A stretch of 64,000 nt of DNA from Brachypodium distachyon (GCF_000005505.3 NC_016132.3:26402501-26466500); one strand, 5' to 3'; counted from the first letter of the stretch, positions 42,927 to 55,061 are shown. The notes: generated by a model from the letters alone, not told the origin. Translations and numbers: made by a program.

Positions 42927-43270
42927 TGACGTGGTTATAACTAACCACGTACTCGACTCGAGTATACCCGGTACAGCCCAGCTAGGGCCCCACAAGGAAG
43001 CCTACTTCGACTCCAGGAGTCTACATACCAAATCTTGCGACTCAAGACTAGGAGGGGGAGCCAAGAGGACACCCCCCCCCCCAAACTTCAATACAAGTCG
43101 CCTAGACGCACTCGACGACTTGGTGCATATATACTCTACGGCACCCCATTGTAATCGACTCATCAATATAGATCCGACAAGCAGGACGTAGGGGTATTAC
43201 CTCATCGAGGGCCCTGAACCTGGGTAAATCGTGTTCCCTATGTCCTTGTTAGCCGACGAGTTTGCCAACA
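42927..43270 (+). repeat. 3' LTR of element D (short or truncated)
   Basis: It starts TGACGTGGTTATAAC after GGGGGCTAC and may end at TTGCCAACA (43270), giving about 344 bp. It contains the GACGTAGG and CCTGAACCTGGGTAAATC motifs. Because element G follows within about 60 bp, truncation of the end cannot be excluded. Confidence 0.6.
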
Positions 43271-43329
43271 CACACTCGAAATCTTTCCTTGATACAAGTC
43301 CATCAATATGGACATTGTCGAAGTTACAT

Positions 43330-46300
43330 CTTCGTCAGCTGGCATGCTCCTCCTTGTTCTCCTCCGGCTACCAATCATTGAACATGGTCTCGAAGGGGAA
43401 CTCCGCGCTTGGTGGACCCACGGCAGGATGGTGCCGGCAACTTGAGACGCGGCAACGCTCACTTGCCGGTCCCCGAAGCTGCGGATGCGGTCCTCCACGG
43501 CTGTCAACCATCCCACAAACTCCGTGAAGAAGGGGATGAGGGTGCTGACGTCGCTTTCTCTGAGTTTTCCTCGTCAAGCTGTCAAAGATCATTCTGCGCG
43601 AAGTCCAGCTCGCCCTTGAGGGCCGCGTTGGCATCGGTCGTAGCCTTGAGCTGCTCCTGGAACTCGCGTTCCCGGGCTTGGAGCTGCTCCTGCAACTCCT
43701 TCTCTCGGACGCGGCTTCTGTCGCCGCAGCCTGGGTTGCCGTGGCCTGCTCCCCGAGTTGCTGTCGCAACTGCTAGATCTCGGTGGAGTAGCTGGAAATG
43801 AGCCTGCTTTTCTCGTCAAGGCGTTCCTGGAAGCCCCTTAACGCTTCCTGGTGCTCCCCCTCGGCTCGAAGGCGTGCCGCTTCCAATGACGTGAGCACTT
43901 GTTGGTGCTCCGTGCACATCTCTTGTAGCTGGCGCTGGATGAGCGCTTCCGGGACCAAGGGCTCGGACGCCTCGGCCCGAGCTTGCTGCGCCACCCGGAT
44001 CTCCTCCTGAAGGCGCGCCCGCTCCTGCTGGCCCTGGGCCCCACCCGTACTTCCTCCCGCGCGCTATCTAGACGGCCCTGGGCTGCCGTGAGCTGTTGGC
44101 GCACCCAATTATAGCAGCTGACGAACCCCAGCTATTGCCGCTTGATGCCCTCAATGATCTCGTGCCCCTGGTCGAAGACGCTAGGGTCCCAATTCAGCGG
44201 ACCCCAACCTGCCCCCACGATCGCCCCGGTACTTGAGGAGGCTCCCGCGGCCAGAGTCTATGACCGCACCACCTCCTCACGTGTCTCCGCTTGGGGGATG
44301 GGCGGCTGCTTGCGGCTGGCCTTTGTTGCGGCACGGTTGGGGGACTCGGACCCGGTGGCCGCCGCCTCCTCGGTCTGCACTGGGTCGGTGGTTTGGCCGC
44401 CGGAGGAGTCCACTCGGCCCCCGCTCTGCCCGGTGGAGAGTTGCTCCACCGTCACCTCAGGGGTGGCTTCCGCATCGGCTACGGGGCCACTTGGGGTGAG
44501 TTTCGCGGTCCCCTCTCCCGCAGTGGCGGTAACAGAAGGGGCTGCAAGAGGGGTCGTTAGAAAAGATGAAGTGCAAAATGGGAAAATGGAATGGGGAGGA
44601 GTACTGGGGCGAGTGTGGCATACCTTTCTCCGTGTCCCCTCCATCTGCGTGGGTCGCCTCCTGGCGCCCGCCATCGTCCGTTGCCAGGTCGGCCCCGGCA
44701 ACACTTCCCGGTCCTGGATAACGAAGCGCGGAAGGAATATTAGACGCTGAAAGGAAGAAAAAGAAAGGAGTGGTAGATGACGAGGATGTCGGGCGCACCT
44801 GCTCCCGGGGCCCTTGCCTTGCTTACGGTGTGGGCGGCGCCGCCCACACCCACTGTCGCCGTCGCTGCCACACACCCCGTCCCGACTTGGGGGCTTCCCC
44901 CGCTCATGCCGCGGGCTGTGCGCGGCTTCTTGCTCAAGGTCGCCGGTGGCGAGCTCACCGGTCCCCTTTTCCCTGCCGGCCTGAGGAAAGAAGGGTTATT
45001 CATCGAGATGTTACTAGGAAAAACAGGAAATATAGTTCAAGGAAAAGAGCTTACTTCGCCGGATTCAGAACTAGACGGCAGTCGGCAATGATGCCTCCTG
45101 CAGGAGGTGCCTTCCGCGCTGATGGAGCATTCTCGCTTCCGCCAGAGCTCCCCACCGCGCTGGGGGTTGAGCCCCGGGCAGGTGAACTGCCCCCGTGCTG
45201 GCTTCGTTGCGTGGCGGGCAGGTGGGATAGCGGCACGACGTCATCGTCGTTGCTGTCCCCTTCGACGGAGCTGTCAGCAGCCAAGGACCCCCTTGTCCCC
45301 AGATGTGTTGACAACCTCACGGGAGACGTCGTAGCCGGCGGAGGCGACCGCCGGCTCCTCGCAATCCCCGTCCGAGTCGTCCTCCCCCTCGCTCTTGGCC
45401 ACCGGTTGCTTCCCGGTCCGAGTCCTTGGTTGTGGGGGAGGGCTGCTTGACGGCGTCCCTGCCATGACTCCCCACTCGTTGTAGGGTGGGTACTTGCTAG
45501 CCCCCGGGTTGGCGACACCCACGTGGAGTGCCGTCACACCCGGCGGAAGCCCGGCAAAGGGGGAGTCATCGCCGGTGATCCCCCTGAGCCATGTTCGGAT
45601 CTGCTCCATCGTCAGCCCACCTGGCGATGAAGCTCCAGGCCACATCTAGATCCATGAGCCCCGCGCGCTTCAGCACAACGATCTTGTCACAGATCGGCGC
45701 GAGCTTGGCGTCCCTGGCGTTACGGTCCCGACAGTCGTGGGATTTCTTTTGCAGTGCGGTGGGCTTGGTGTAGGCCTCGCCGTGCTCCTCGATGTAGAGC
45801 CAGCATCAGTCTGCACGCCACTCTGACTCGATCTTCCGGTCCTCTGTGACGATGAACTCCGACTTGAGCCCGTCTCGGAACCGGAACGAGACCCCAGAAG
45901 ACATCGCCTCGCCCTTCTCGACGCAAGGGTAGTAGTAGTGGCGGAATAACGTCACGGATGGCATCACCCCCACGAACACCTCACGGAGATACTGGAAGAC
46001 GGCCAGCTTGAAGAAGGAGGTGGGGTGGATCTACGCCAGTTGGAGACGGTAGGCGGAGAGGATGGCATGGAGAAAAAGAGAGTGAGGCGGCACGAACCCG
46101 AAGAGGATGAACCACATGAACACCCGGTAGTAGTGCTCGCCGGGGTCCGACCCGACGGGCAGGATGCGCATGGGCCGTGCTCGTTGTGCTTGGTGGCCAC
46201 CGCCAAGAGTAGTTTCTCCACGGCCTCGCCATTGTAGCTGGGCTTGAAGAACGCATACTGGGCCCTATTCTCCTTGTCCTTGTGCTCTCGCTCGGACATC

Positions 46301-46368
46301 TCTTTCTTGCCGCTCTTCACCCCTTTGCCGTTGGCACCCTTGGGACGTGCTAGACCTTTGGGTGCCAC
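43330..46368 (-). pseudogene. Antisense accessory gene of element G
   Basis: ATG at 46368 (MAPKGLARPKGANGKG). The protein begins with a Lys-rich leader and FFKPSYNGEAVEKLLLAVA and NEHGP, then loses frame within the PF04195-like domain. Later segments are recognisable: an RTWLRGITGDDSPFAG and YNEWGVMAG part (45645-45274), acidic EGEDDSDGDCEEP, a Ser/Thr/Ala-rich part (44875-44258), a coiled coil (43994-43773: VPEALIQRQLQE, ERLDEKSRLISSY) closely matching that of C, and a C-terminal module with QVAGTIL and FPFETMFNDW. At least two frameshifts are present. Confidence 0.65.
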
Positions 46369-46488
46369 TAGTGGAGGGAGGGGAAGGGAGGAGAGGGGAG
46401 GCTTCTCGGGAGCTGGAGCGCAAGGGGCTTGGGGGAGGCAATGGCAAGGGTAGTGGCGGAGGGGAGTCCATGTGACGCCGCCCCTGGG

Positions 46489-46496
46489 TATTTATA
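46489..46496 (-). promoter_or_regulatory. TATA box of antisense gene (element G)
   Basis: Minus-strand TATAAATA in GGTATAAATACCC, about 121 bp upstream of the ATG at 46368. Confidence 0.5.
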
Positions 46497-46799
46497 CCCT
46501 GCAGGCGGAATTGCAACGGGCGCCCCCCACGATCTGCAATCAAGCACCCTAAAGTTTTGAAGGAATCAAGACAGTTTGCGCGACGTGGCCATAACTCCCC
46601 GTTTCGCAGGGGGGTAGTGGGGCCAGAAATCGTGCACCTGCTCCTCCCGTTCTGACGGGAGGAGGCGTAACAGCGGCCTACGTGGCCAGGTTCCCAGCTT
46701 GGCCTAGGGACCCACACATCGGTAGGGCGTCGCCCGGCAATCGACCTAGGATGACACTACCCGGGAGCTCAAGGTTGCCGGCCCACACCCGGGGGCTAC

Positions 46800-47571
46800 T
46801 GTCGCACCAGTGGCCCACGGGGTCCCACTCGTACGGGACGCGTGGGTCGCAACTAACGAGACCCCACTAGGCCGGCTCCCCGGGAAGGGCGAACCCAGGA
46901 AGCTACCAGCTCGCTCCCCCGCAACTAGCCAGGAAGCGGTATTGGGTACCTCCCGGGTACTGGGCTTGAGGGGTTGCAGGTGGGGCCGAAGGAACAGTGG
47001 AGACAAGACGAGACAGCGGGCGCAGTGCAATTAATGCGTCGGCAGGAGTCACATCGGCAGGACTAGTCTTGCCCAGCAAGTCTAGAGCGGCTACCCTAAG
47101 AAAGATTTTATTTAAGATACATAGTGGCTTGAGCGCTGCATGAAGCGTGGATCTATAGTAGTGTAAGTTTTGTGGCAATGACACGCGCACCATCAACGTG
47201 TCGCGCTACATGCATTGGCACTTGTGATATCCCCTTGTCTATAAAAGGAGGACCAAGGGCACCGGTCAAAGGGTTCCAACCCTAGTCAGTAACAAGCAAC
47301 ATTGTGCTCACCCATAATAGAGTTCCTTAGAGGGACAAATAGCCAACCCGGGAACCCCCTGGGCGATCTGTAAAGCATACTTATTCGTGAATACAACCAA
47401 GAGCAGGACGAAGGGAGTTACACCTCTGGGTGGCCCGAACCTGGGTAAATCTAACTGTCCACACTACGTGTCTTTCTTCATGCCGGCGATCGCCAGAGCA
47501 ATCTCCTCGCCCTCCACTGAACAACAAGGGGGTGTCCAGCATCCCCGGTGCTGGAGACGCGTGCTCCGACA
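46800..47571 (+). repeat. 3' LTR of element G
   Basis: Starts TGTCGCACCAGTGGCCC after GGGGGCTAC and ends CTCCGACA. TATA box TATAAAAGGAGG at 47240. It inserted into the gag start of the element at 47572-48240. Confidence 0.85.
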
Positions 47572-48240
47572 CTGGATGATGCCGCTCCAAGGTAGCATCG
47601 GTACGCTTGGCACGCTCCTGGAGATCCTGGGTGTTGGTGGTGAGCGTCGACAGGTTGGTGGTGACCTCGGCCAAACGTGTGGCCGTGTCCTTCAAAATGT
47701 CCTTGATGCTGGCGAGGTCTGCCTCCGCCATCACCATTCTCTCCGATAGAGTAGGTTTGTTGGATCGCCCTGTTGCTCCCACTTAGCTAGGGTACACGCG
47801 AGTGCGCAGAATCACCGAAGCAATTCCACACCCGTTGCCAAAGTTTGTCGGTGTGAATCAAGAGAATTGTGGAGACAAACGAAGAACAACCGAACATTTT
47901 GGGGATTTTTTGAGAAATTGGGATCGAAACGAAGCTCTGATACCATATGCTACAGACCAGGTAGCACTCCTCGTGTCACGCTGAGGATCGGACCAGGAAG
48001 AATCGCAAGATCTGAGAATTTGGGGAACAGAGAGCAGAGGAAAGTAGATAGGAGTCACGCCGTTTAGTGTTTGTACATTCATCGATAATCCTCACGCACG
48101 CACGTGCCGGAGATATGCGCCCAGCAGGTCGCACACACACGCCAACTTGGGCTCACAACACAATCGGCCCACTAGCAAAAGGCCCAACACGTAATTAGTC
48201 AGGATACTCCATCGTGCTGCTGCCTGTGTAGATCATTGCA
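47572..48240 (-). mobile_element. 5' end of a short-LTR retrotransposon (minus strand)
   Basis: On the minus strand: an LTR of about 293 bp (48240 to 47948, TGCAATGATC to CTGTAGCA), a two-base gap, and the primer-binding site TGGTATCAGAGC (47945-47934), complementary to initiator Met tRNA. Then comes a coding start at 47782 (MGATGRSNKPTLSERM) with a heptad-like helical stretch (LASIKDILKDTATRLAEV, LSTLTTNTQDLQERA) as seen at the start of some Gypsy gag proteins. It is cut at 47571 by element G. The short LTR suits a Reina-type chromovirus, but a Copia element is possible. Confidence 0.6.
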
Positions 48241-48333
48241 GGGATAGAGAGCGAGTAGCGTTCCGAGGGGAAATCGGGAGTTTGTGACTCAGGAACTATC
48301 GATGGCAGACAGAACGCAACCCAACGGCCCAGA

Positions 48334-48336
48334 TAA
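48334..48336 (+). other. Target-site duplication TAA (left)
   Basis: TAA here and at 56326-56328 flank inverted repeats starting GAGCAT; a TWA duplication is the hallmark of PIF/Harbinger elements. Confidence 0.6.
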
Positions 48337-48627
48337 GAGCATCTTCAATGGGATCTTCCAAATTTCTCTCCCAAATGTCTTTTTTTTGTCCGTTTGTGGA
48401 GCAAGTGGACATGTGTCCGCCCAGTGTCCGCCCCAACGGCGACCCCAAACGGACATGTGTCCGCCCTCACCATCACCCAACAGCATCCCCCAAACGGACA
48501 TCTACATGTCCGAAAATGATTTTTTTTTCATTTTCTGTTATTTGCACACATGCATACCTTGTTTAAATTTAAAAACATACAGATTTGAAGACAGATAGCA
48601 TTGGGCGCTGGCGTTGAGACGCCCGAG

Positions 48628-48641
48628 TTGCAGAAGTATCT
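48628..48641 (+). other. Target-site duplication of the LINE (left)
   Basis: TTGCAGAAGTATCT here and at 55132-55145, next to the poly(T) that is the minus-strand poly(A) tail. The last T is ambiguous with the tail. Confidence 0.85.
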
Positions 48642-48849
48642 TTTTTTTTACGGAAAGCTTTAGGTCATAAGACCTATTGGCTATTGCTATAATTTTATTA
48701 ATGAAAATATGTACAGATGGTCAAAATATATACAAGTGAAAGAGAGCTATCTAAAGCTATCAATCCATGTTTGAAAAAGCATGGTAATTCTTTCTTTTCG
48801 CTCTATGGAAAACCAAATTGAGCTCTACCTTAAAAAGTCTTCTACTTCT

Positions 48850-51800
48850 TTAGAGTGATGGAGTGATCCCATTGAAGATGCAATCATTGCGAACCTTCCA
48901 AATGCTCCATGCGGCAGCAGTTGTGATCTCCATGTGAAATGGCACGTGCAGTTCTTGCTTGATGGTTCTAATGTTGTCATGGATAGATTGTCCAGGATTG
49001 AAATTGGGACATATGTACCTCCAACAAGTCTTGGCAAATTGGCAGTGGAAGAAGAGGTGATCTCTGGTCTCCATAGTGTTCTGATTGCATAGAATGCATG
49101 AGTATGACTGAAGGTGGAAGTTCCTCTTGAGTAGCATTGCTTTGGTGTTTAGTCTGTCAACCATGAGGAGCCACATGAAAACTTTGTGCTTGAGTTGACA
49201 ACAGGAGGACCAGATCCATGTGAGAGTGGTGGGGATGTCAATGTGTGTGACCAGCTTCTTGTAAAAAATTTATGCAGAGTATCCAGAGGAGGTCCATGGG
49301 AATCCCCAAACATCAAGATCTTCTGATCTGTCCATGTCTTCAAGTAAGTGGAGAAGATCCTGGAATTGGTTATGGGCTTCAACAGATAATGGGAGGTGGA
49401 ATAGTTCTGTTGGGTCAGGGCAATTGACCATATCTTAGAGAGAAAGGTTCTGCTCAGTAGCAAATGAGTAGAGCTGAGACCAAGCATCAACTAATGGGTT
49501 TTCAAGCCATGTGTCTTGCCAGAAGAGGATGGTGTTGCCTTGATGAGGATTGCAAATGACCATATCTTTATATGTTCGCACAAGTTTAATTGTGTCTCTC
49601 CACCAGAATGATGCATCTGAATTACAATGAGGAGGCAATCCTTGGGCATAGTGTTGCTCCGATACCAGATTGACCCATGGCAAGTTGACTTTGTTGTAGA
49701 ATTTATGAAGATTCTTCAGGATGAGTGCTTGATTCTGTAGTTCTAGGTTAATGATTCCAAGGCCACCTTCATCTTTGGGTCTGCAGATCATTTCCCATGC
49801 ACCCAATGGAGGGTTTTTCTTAGTGAGGTCCTGACCACGCCAGAGACAATGCCTCCTGTATTTATTAATCTGAGTGATAACCCCTTTGGGAAGGACAAAT
49901 GTGCTCATTTGAAATGTGGGAAGAGCAGAAAGGACTGAATTTACAAGCTAAAGCTTTCCACCGTATGATAGCATGCTAGAGAAGCAGGTCAGCCTATTTT
50001 CAATCCTCTTGATCATAGACATGAATTCAATAATTTTTGGCTTAGTGGTTCCCAATGGTAGCCCCAGATACGTAAAAGGAAGTGTTCCAAGCTGACAGCC
50101 AAGGAGTTCAGCAAAGTGCTGCCCTCTCTCAGTGGACATGTTTAGTGGGATCAAATTTGATTTCTGGAAGTTAACTTTCAGACCAGTAGTGCCATGAAAC
50201 TGCTGCAGAATGTTCTGGAGAATTTGTATCTGTGCATCCTCAGCTTTCATGTTAATCAGAGTGTCATCTGCATATTGAATTATGGGAAAATCTGGGCATG
50301 CAGTGCTTTCAATTGGTCTTTCAATCATGCCTCTGTGCATAGCATCATTAAGTGTGGTTTGGAGGAGGTCGGCCACAATGACAAAAAGCAGGGGTGAGAG
50401 GGGGTCACCCTGCCTAACCCCTCTCTTGCAATGGATCAATTTATCAGGAACACCATTGAGGAGGATTTGTGATGTAGCAGAGTGAAGAATCTTGCTGATC
50501 AATTTATCAGGGCCTTGTATTCCACTTTATCAAATGCCTTTTCAAAGTCCAATTTCAGTAAGATATTTCTTCTTTAGATTTGTGGCAAGCATGAATGTAT
50601 TCAAATGCCCATGCAAGGCAATCTTGTATGGTTCTAGTCTTGATAAATCCATATTGGTTATGGTGGATCAGCTGCATAATGACTGCTTGAAGTCTGTTAG
50701 CCAGCAACTTGGTTAGGATTTTCAGAGTACAGTTGAGGAGGGATATGGGCCTGGAATCATTGACCTTGTCTGCAGAGTCAATTTTTGGAATGAGTGCAGT
50801 GTAACAGGTATTGATGCAGGTCAGGTTGCGCTTGCCCTCATGAAATTGGTGCCATAAGTCATAGAAATCCTCCTTGATGATGGGCCAACATTTCTTAATG
50901 AAATTAGTGTTGAAACCATCTAGCCCAGGAGATTTACTTGAGGGCAGGTTCTTAACAACATCATCAATTTCTTCATTAGTAAATGGAGCTTCAAGGTTTG
51001 ACAGATTAGTGTTGCTGTGGAATAATTCCTGGCCCGGGAGAATCAAATTCTCCCCCTGTGATGTACCTAGCCTATCCTTGAAGGCTAGCCAAAACATATT
51101 AGCTTTAATGTTATGATAATAAACCAGTGATCCATCTTCCCTCTTCAGACAAGCAATTTTATTTTTCCTGTGCTGGATAGTGGCAAGTGAGTGGAAAAAC
51201 TCGGAGTTTTCATCTCCCAATTTGACCCATTTAATCTTTCCTCTTTGTCTCCAGTATGCATTTTGATTATTGAGACATTCCTGAAGTTTTGTTTTCACTT
51301 CTTTCCTGAGATTATTTTTAGCTTGTGTGAGGCCTCTGTTATCTTCAACACCACCTAGCAGTAGGATGAGTGCATTGAGATCATCAATTATTGAATCCAT
51401 ATCTCCTTTAACTTTCAGCCACTTTTTCATGTTGCCCTTGAGTTTCTTGAGTTTAAATGCAATTCTTTTGTCAGCTTGGTCAATACATGTGCTGCTCTGC
51501 CATGCAGCTTTAACCAAGTCAAGGAATCCTTACCGATTCATCCAGTGATTTTCAAATCTAAAAATTTGAGCCTTGGGGATATCAATGGCAATGTTAACAT
51601 AGGGGATATGATCTGAGATGGGTTTAGCCAGTGGGAAAGCTTCGGTCTTAGGGAAGTTGATGGTCCAGCTAAGTGATGTAAAACACCAGTCAAGTTTTTC
51701 CAATAGGGGGGAATCCTGCATATTGCTCCAGGTATACTTACGACCTTTAAGTGGAAGTTCAATCCACCCAAACTGACTAATAATGTCATTAAATTTGAGC

Positions 51801-52290
51801 ATATCATTTAAGTTGCCACCTGGTTTATTCCTGTCATCCGGTGATTGCAGTGTGTTGAAATCCCATGTGACCAGCCAGTTCATGTCCTCAGGCATGTCAA
51901 TGTTTTGTAGCCATTTAAGGAAGTCACCTCTTTTCTCGTCCTGGCAGGGACCATAAATATTGCTAAGAAGCCATTGCTTGTGTCAAGTGAGGCAGGTGAA
52001 CTCAACAGTGAGAGAGTACTCATTGTTGAATGCAAGATTGCCATCATATGCAAAACCAATCCATATAATTAAGAGGCCACCAGATCGACCTATAGATGGC
52101 AAGTATTGGAACTTGTTGAAACACCTTGGACAGAAGTTCTGGATGAATGACGAGTCACTTTCGGTTCTCTTAGTTTCTTGCAGGCAAATGATGGAGCAGC
52201 CACACTCCTGAATTTTCTTTCTCAGTTGTGTCCATTTATCTTTGCCATTCAGACCTCTGATATTCCAGGACAGAATTTTTCATTCTTTGC
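48850..52290 (-). pseudogene. LINE ORF2: endonuclease, reverse transcriptase, C-terminal zinc domain
   Basis: Endonuclease: WNIRGLNGKDKW, CLQETK, SNIYGPCQDE, a DFN box preceded by Trp instead of Gly, and PISDHIP; a TGA at 51983 interrupts it. Reverse transcriptase: SSKSPGLDGFNTNFIKKC, ALIPKIDSADKVNDSRPISL, LANRLQ, QYGFIKTRTIQDCL, GVRQGDPLSPLLF and the catalytic YADDTL. C-terminus: WLLMVDRLNTKAMLLKRN and SCILCNQNTMETRDHLFFHC, the zinc-binding reverse-transcriptase-associated motif. A frameshift near 50510 and others split it. It would nick target DNA and copy the LINE RNA. Confidence 0.85.
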
Positions 52291-52480
52291 AACTCATTGG
52301 GAAACCATGGATATGAGAAAGGCAAATGATGCAAACATAGTAAATGTAACATCACATGACCAAATAAAAGTTTTAGAGGTAAGGTGTTCATAGAGCAGAG
52401 AGGACCTCTTATTACAAATATAGACGCAAACAAAATAACTGCAAGTGTGACAGGATTGTAGGCACCTCTGATCACCATCT

Positions 52481-54371
52481 CTACTTCTTCTTCTGCTTCG
52501 TTGTTGGTGTAGCGTCATTGGTCTTCTTCTTGTTCTTCTTGCTTGGATCGGTTGCATTTGAAGTGTTATCACCTGCAACTAATCCAAATCTCTCACTAAG
52601 ACTTCTGACAATCTTGTTGTTGATTTTAGGAGCTTTGGCAGCACATGCAAGACAGTGTTTATTAATGCAGGTCTTGTGCTTATATCCGCCATACTTGTCA
52701 GCCAGCCTAGGAGTTCTCCTAACCTCAGTGATAACCAAGGGAGGTTTTCTAGCTCTCTTGACTCTGGCAGCAGATGTAGACTTGCGGTGACCCTCATCCA
52801 TGCAAACTATGCCCTTAGGTGCTTGGGGAGTAGAGAAGCCCAGACTTGCTTCAATGGCCCTAGCAGTATGCTTACAAATAGGAGCCATCTTAGATGGGCA
52901 AGAGTCAGAAAGGACAAAAGGCCTGGAGTAATCATTGGTAGCTGCAAAGATACTCCACATATTTGACATGAGCACCTTCCTAGCCCTGTCAAAGTTATCC
53001 GGTGATGCAAGCATAGCAGTAAAGAAATCAATCCATGGGCCAAGGATTGTCACAGAATGAGTGTGCATGTCTGATGGCCTAAAGTGCTTCAGCCATATGT
53101 CCTAAAGTGCTTCAGCCATATGTCAGTGCCCTCTCCAGTAATGTGAATCTTCTCCATCTGAGGTTGGTGTATGTCTGACTCCATCTGGGGTTGGTGTATG
53201 TCTGACTCCATCAGGGCAGGGAATTCTTGAACACTATGATTAAACTGTGGAATGATTGCTCTCCCAACAATCATATTGTGCAGACCAACATCTTCATTAC
53301 CCTAAATCACAGGGTGGATTTCATTTGCAGCATCATTGACTTCCATCTCAGGCATGACAGGCTGAAGAGCAGGGAAATGCTGGAGCTGATTAATAGATCC
53401 TTCTGATGCTTGTTCAGGAGCATTACTGCTGAGTGAGAGGGTGATAGCACTCTCATCATCTTGGTCAGGTGCCTGATCAGGAGTATGGTTAATCTCCTGC
53501 CCATCAGCCTGATTCTGCACCTCATTAAACAATTCCATGAGGTTCTGTGCCAAAAGTGATTCTTCAGGGATATTCTGCTGAGCATTGTTAATAGGTGGAG
53601 CTGGCCATGGCTGCCATTCCATCACATTATCATTCAGATCAGGCAGAACAGGGGCATGCTGACCATGGTCCTGATGAAATGGCAAAGCTGGCAGGGGATG
53701 AGGGGTATCACCATTATCAGGAGGGACATCCTCTTCAGGTGGTTCCATGCTCATTAGTCTTTGACTAAGAATGAAAATGTGCACATACCATGATTCACCA
53801 GTGAAACCATTGCCATGAGAAACTTGGATACTGAATGGGATATCTATGAGGGATTCAACCCTAACTTTGATGATAGCCCTGGTAAGGTTGCTACCAGTTT
53901 TATCCCAGCTAATAAGCTTTCCCCATTTGGCCACAACAGCATTAAACATGAGCAGTCTCCCACAGCATTAAACCTCTCGATTATATGAAAATGCCCTCCA
54001 ATAATACCCCTATTATGCTCTGTGAAGACATATTGAGTACCATTATGTTGGTGTGGACCATGAAGAACAAGCCAATCTCTATCACTAGTAGCAGTGAATC
54101 GAATAATGGCACGACCTAAAGTTGAGCGCTGCATGTAATCGACTCAGATGCCCAGATGACCATCTAATAATGCAAGAAGATTATCTCTAGTAGCATGGAA
54201 AGGAGCATTCGGGTTGGGGGGTGGGAACATGGTAAAAATGGCGACATCCTCATTTTTGGAGGGAAGATTACCGGTGACGTGGTACCGGCATTGCTGAGGA
54301 CGGCCTGGAACCTCGAAGATGTCAAAGCGGCCTGGGAGGAAGGGCGCTGGGTCGACGGGGAAGTTGGCCAT
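52481..54371 (-). pseudogene. LINE ORF1-type protein, second segment
   Basis: From 54371 (MANFPVDPAPFLPGRFD) the frame gives QCRYHVTGNLPSKNEDVAIF, PNAPFHATRDNLLALLDG, a TGA near 54141 and QRSTLGRAIIRFTATSDRDW; a frameshift near 53945 leads to GKLISWDKTGSNLTRAIIKV, an acidic, Gln/Pro/Asp-rich stretch, and a basic C-terminus with CINKHCLACAAKAPK and KKNKKKT. Proteins starting MANFPV are common in grass repeats and were recalled as such, without a firm family name. A short in-frame duplication gives MESDIHQPQ twice (about 53160-53210). Confidence 0.6.
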
Positions 54372-54437
54372 CGCCCCGACCGTACCGTCATCGTGGGTGG
54401 TGAGCTTCGCTGCTACAGTAGACTGGGCTTTTGACAG

Positions 54438-55061
54438 CTACGGAGAGACAGAGGAAGGGGAAGGGTCTCCCTGTTTCTTCGATAAAAAAATCCCGTACTG
54501 AGTGAAGGAGGAGAAAATTGGTGGTGTCCCTCGGGCAGGTTCATTCTTAGCCGTAGATCTAAACCACGTGGCAATCTCCCCAGGTTTCCAATGCGTGATA
54601 GGAATGCTCGGAAATTTTGGCCGAAAAGCAAATCCCTGATCTTTCTTAAATTGTTCAGGATTGCCGCCAAGACAAACATTGAGGAGATTGCCAACCGATT
54701 CCTCGGTGAGTCGGAATTTGCTTCTCCCAAATGATGCAACCATGAAAACGTCCGGTTTTGGAGAGGCCGGAACAGTGATGGGCAGGTTCCATCGTCGCCA
54801 CAGTGATTGGCGAAGCTGTTCTCCCGGACAACGGTCAATGGAGATGTCCATACCTTTGATCAAATCCTTTGATGACGGCACGATCCCTTCTTCTGGGTTT
54901 GGGCGAGTCACCTTCTTCGGAGCATCCTTGCTCGCTGGTCTTCGCTCCATGGTGGAGAGGTCGACATGAACCCTTGGCGGTGAGTAGTGCACGGGTCGTG
55001 GGGGAGGACGGGGAGAAGGGGGTCGCCGCTCCATGGTGGAGAGGTCCATGGCAGCCTCCAT
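54438..55061 (-). CDS. LINE ORF1-type protein, first segment
   Basis: The ATG at 55061 (MEAAMDLSTMERRPPS) is chosen because the open stretch upstream has no ATG in frame and the first ATG (micro-frame) is out of frame. The 207-codon frame is uninterrupted. The N-terminus repeats LSTMERRP twice and is Pro/Arg-rich; the globular part has MDISIDRCPGEQLRQSLWRR, FMVASFGRSKFRLTEESVGN and HWKPGEIATWFRS. It resembles grass LINE-associated proteins of unknown function; RNA binding is an inference. Confidence 0.55.
   Translation of the reverse strand: MEAAMDLSTMERRPPSPRPPPRPVHYSPPRVHVDLSTMERRPASKDAPKKVTRPNPEEGIVPSSKDLIKGMDISIDRCPGEQLRQSLWRRWNLPITVPASPKPDVFMVASFGRSKFRLTEESVGNLLNVCLGGNPEQFKKDQGFAFRPKFPSIPITHWKPGEIATWFRSTAKNEPARGTPPIFSSFTQYGIFLSKKQGDPSPSSVSP

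Larger units (their letters stand above)
39977..43270 (+). mobile_element. Right half of element D (family T3)
   Basis: Continues element D after the nested element C: 5' exons of its antisense gene on the minus strand (to 41354), a TATA-like site, a long non-coding region with a hairpin array (42032-42470), the tract GGGGGCTAC and a short 3' LTR. Confidence 0.65.
43330..47571 (+). mobile_element. Tat-like Gypsy element G, 3' part
   Basis: It consists of an antisense gene on the minus strand, its TATA box, the tract GGGGGCTAC and a 3' LTR related to that of F. Pol and the 5' half are absent. Its left limit is estimated where similarity to the antisense C-terminal module starts. Confidence 0.7.
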
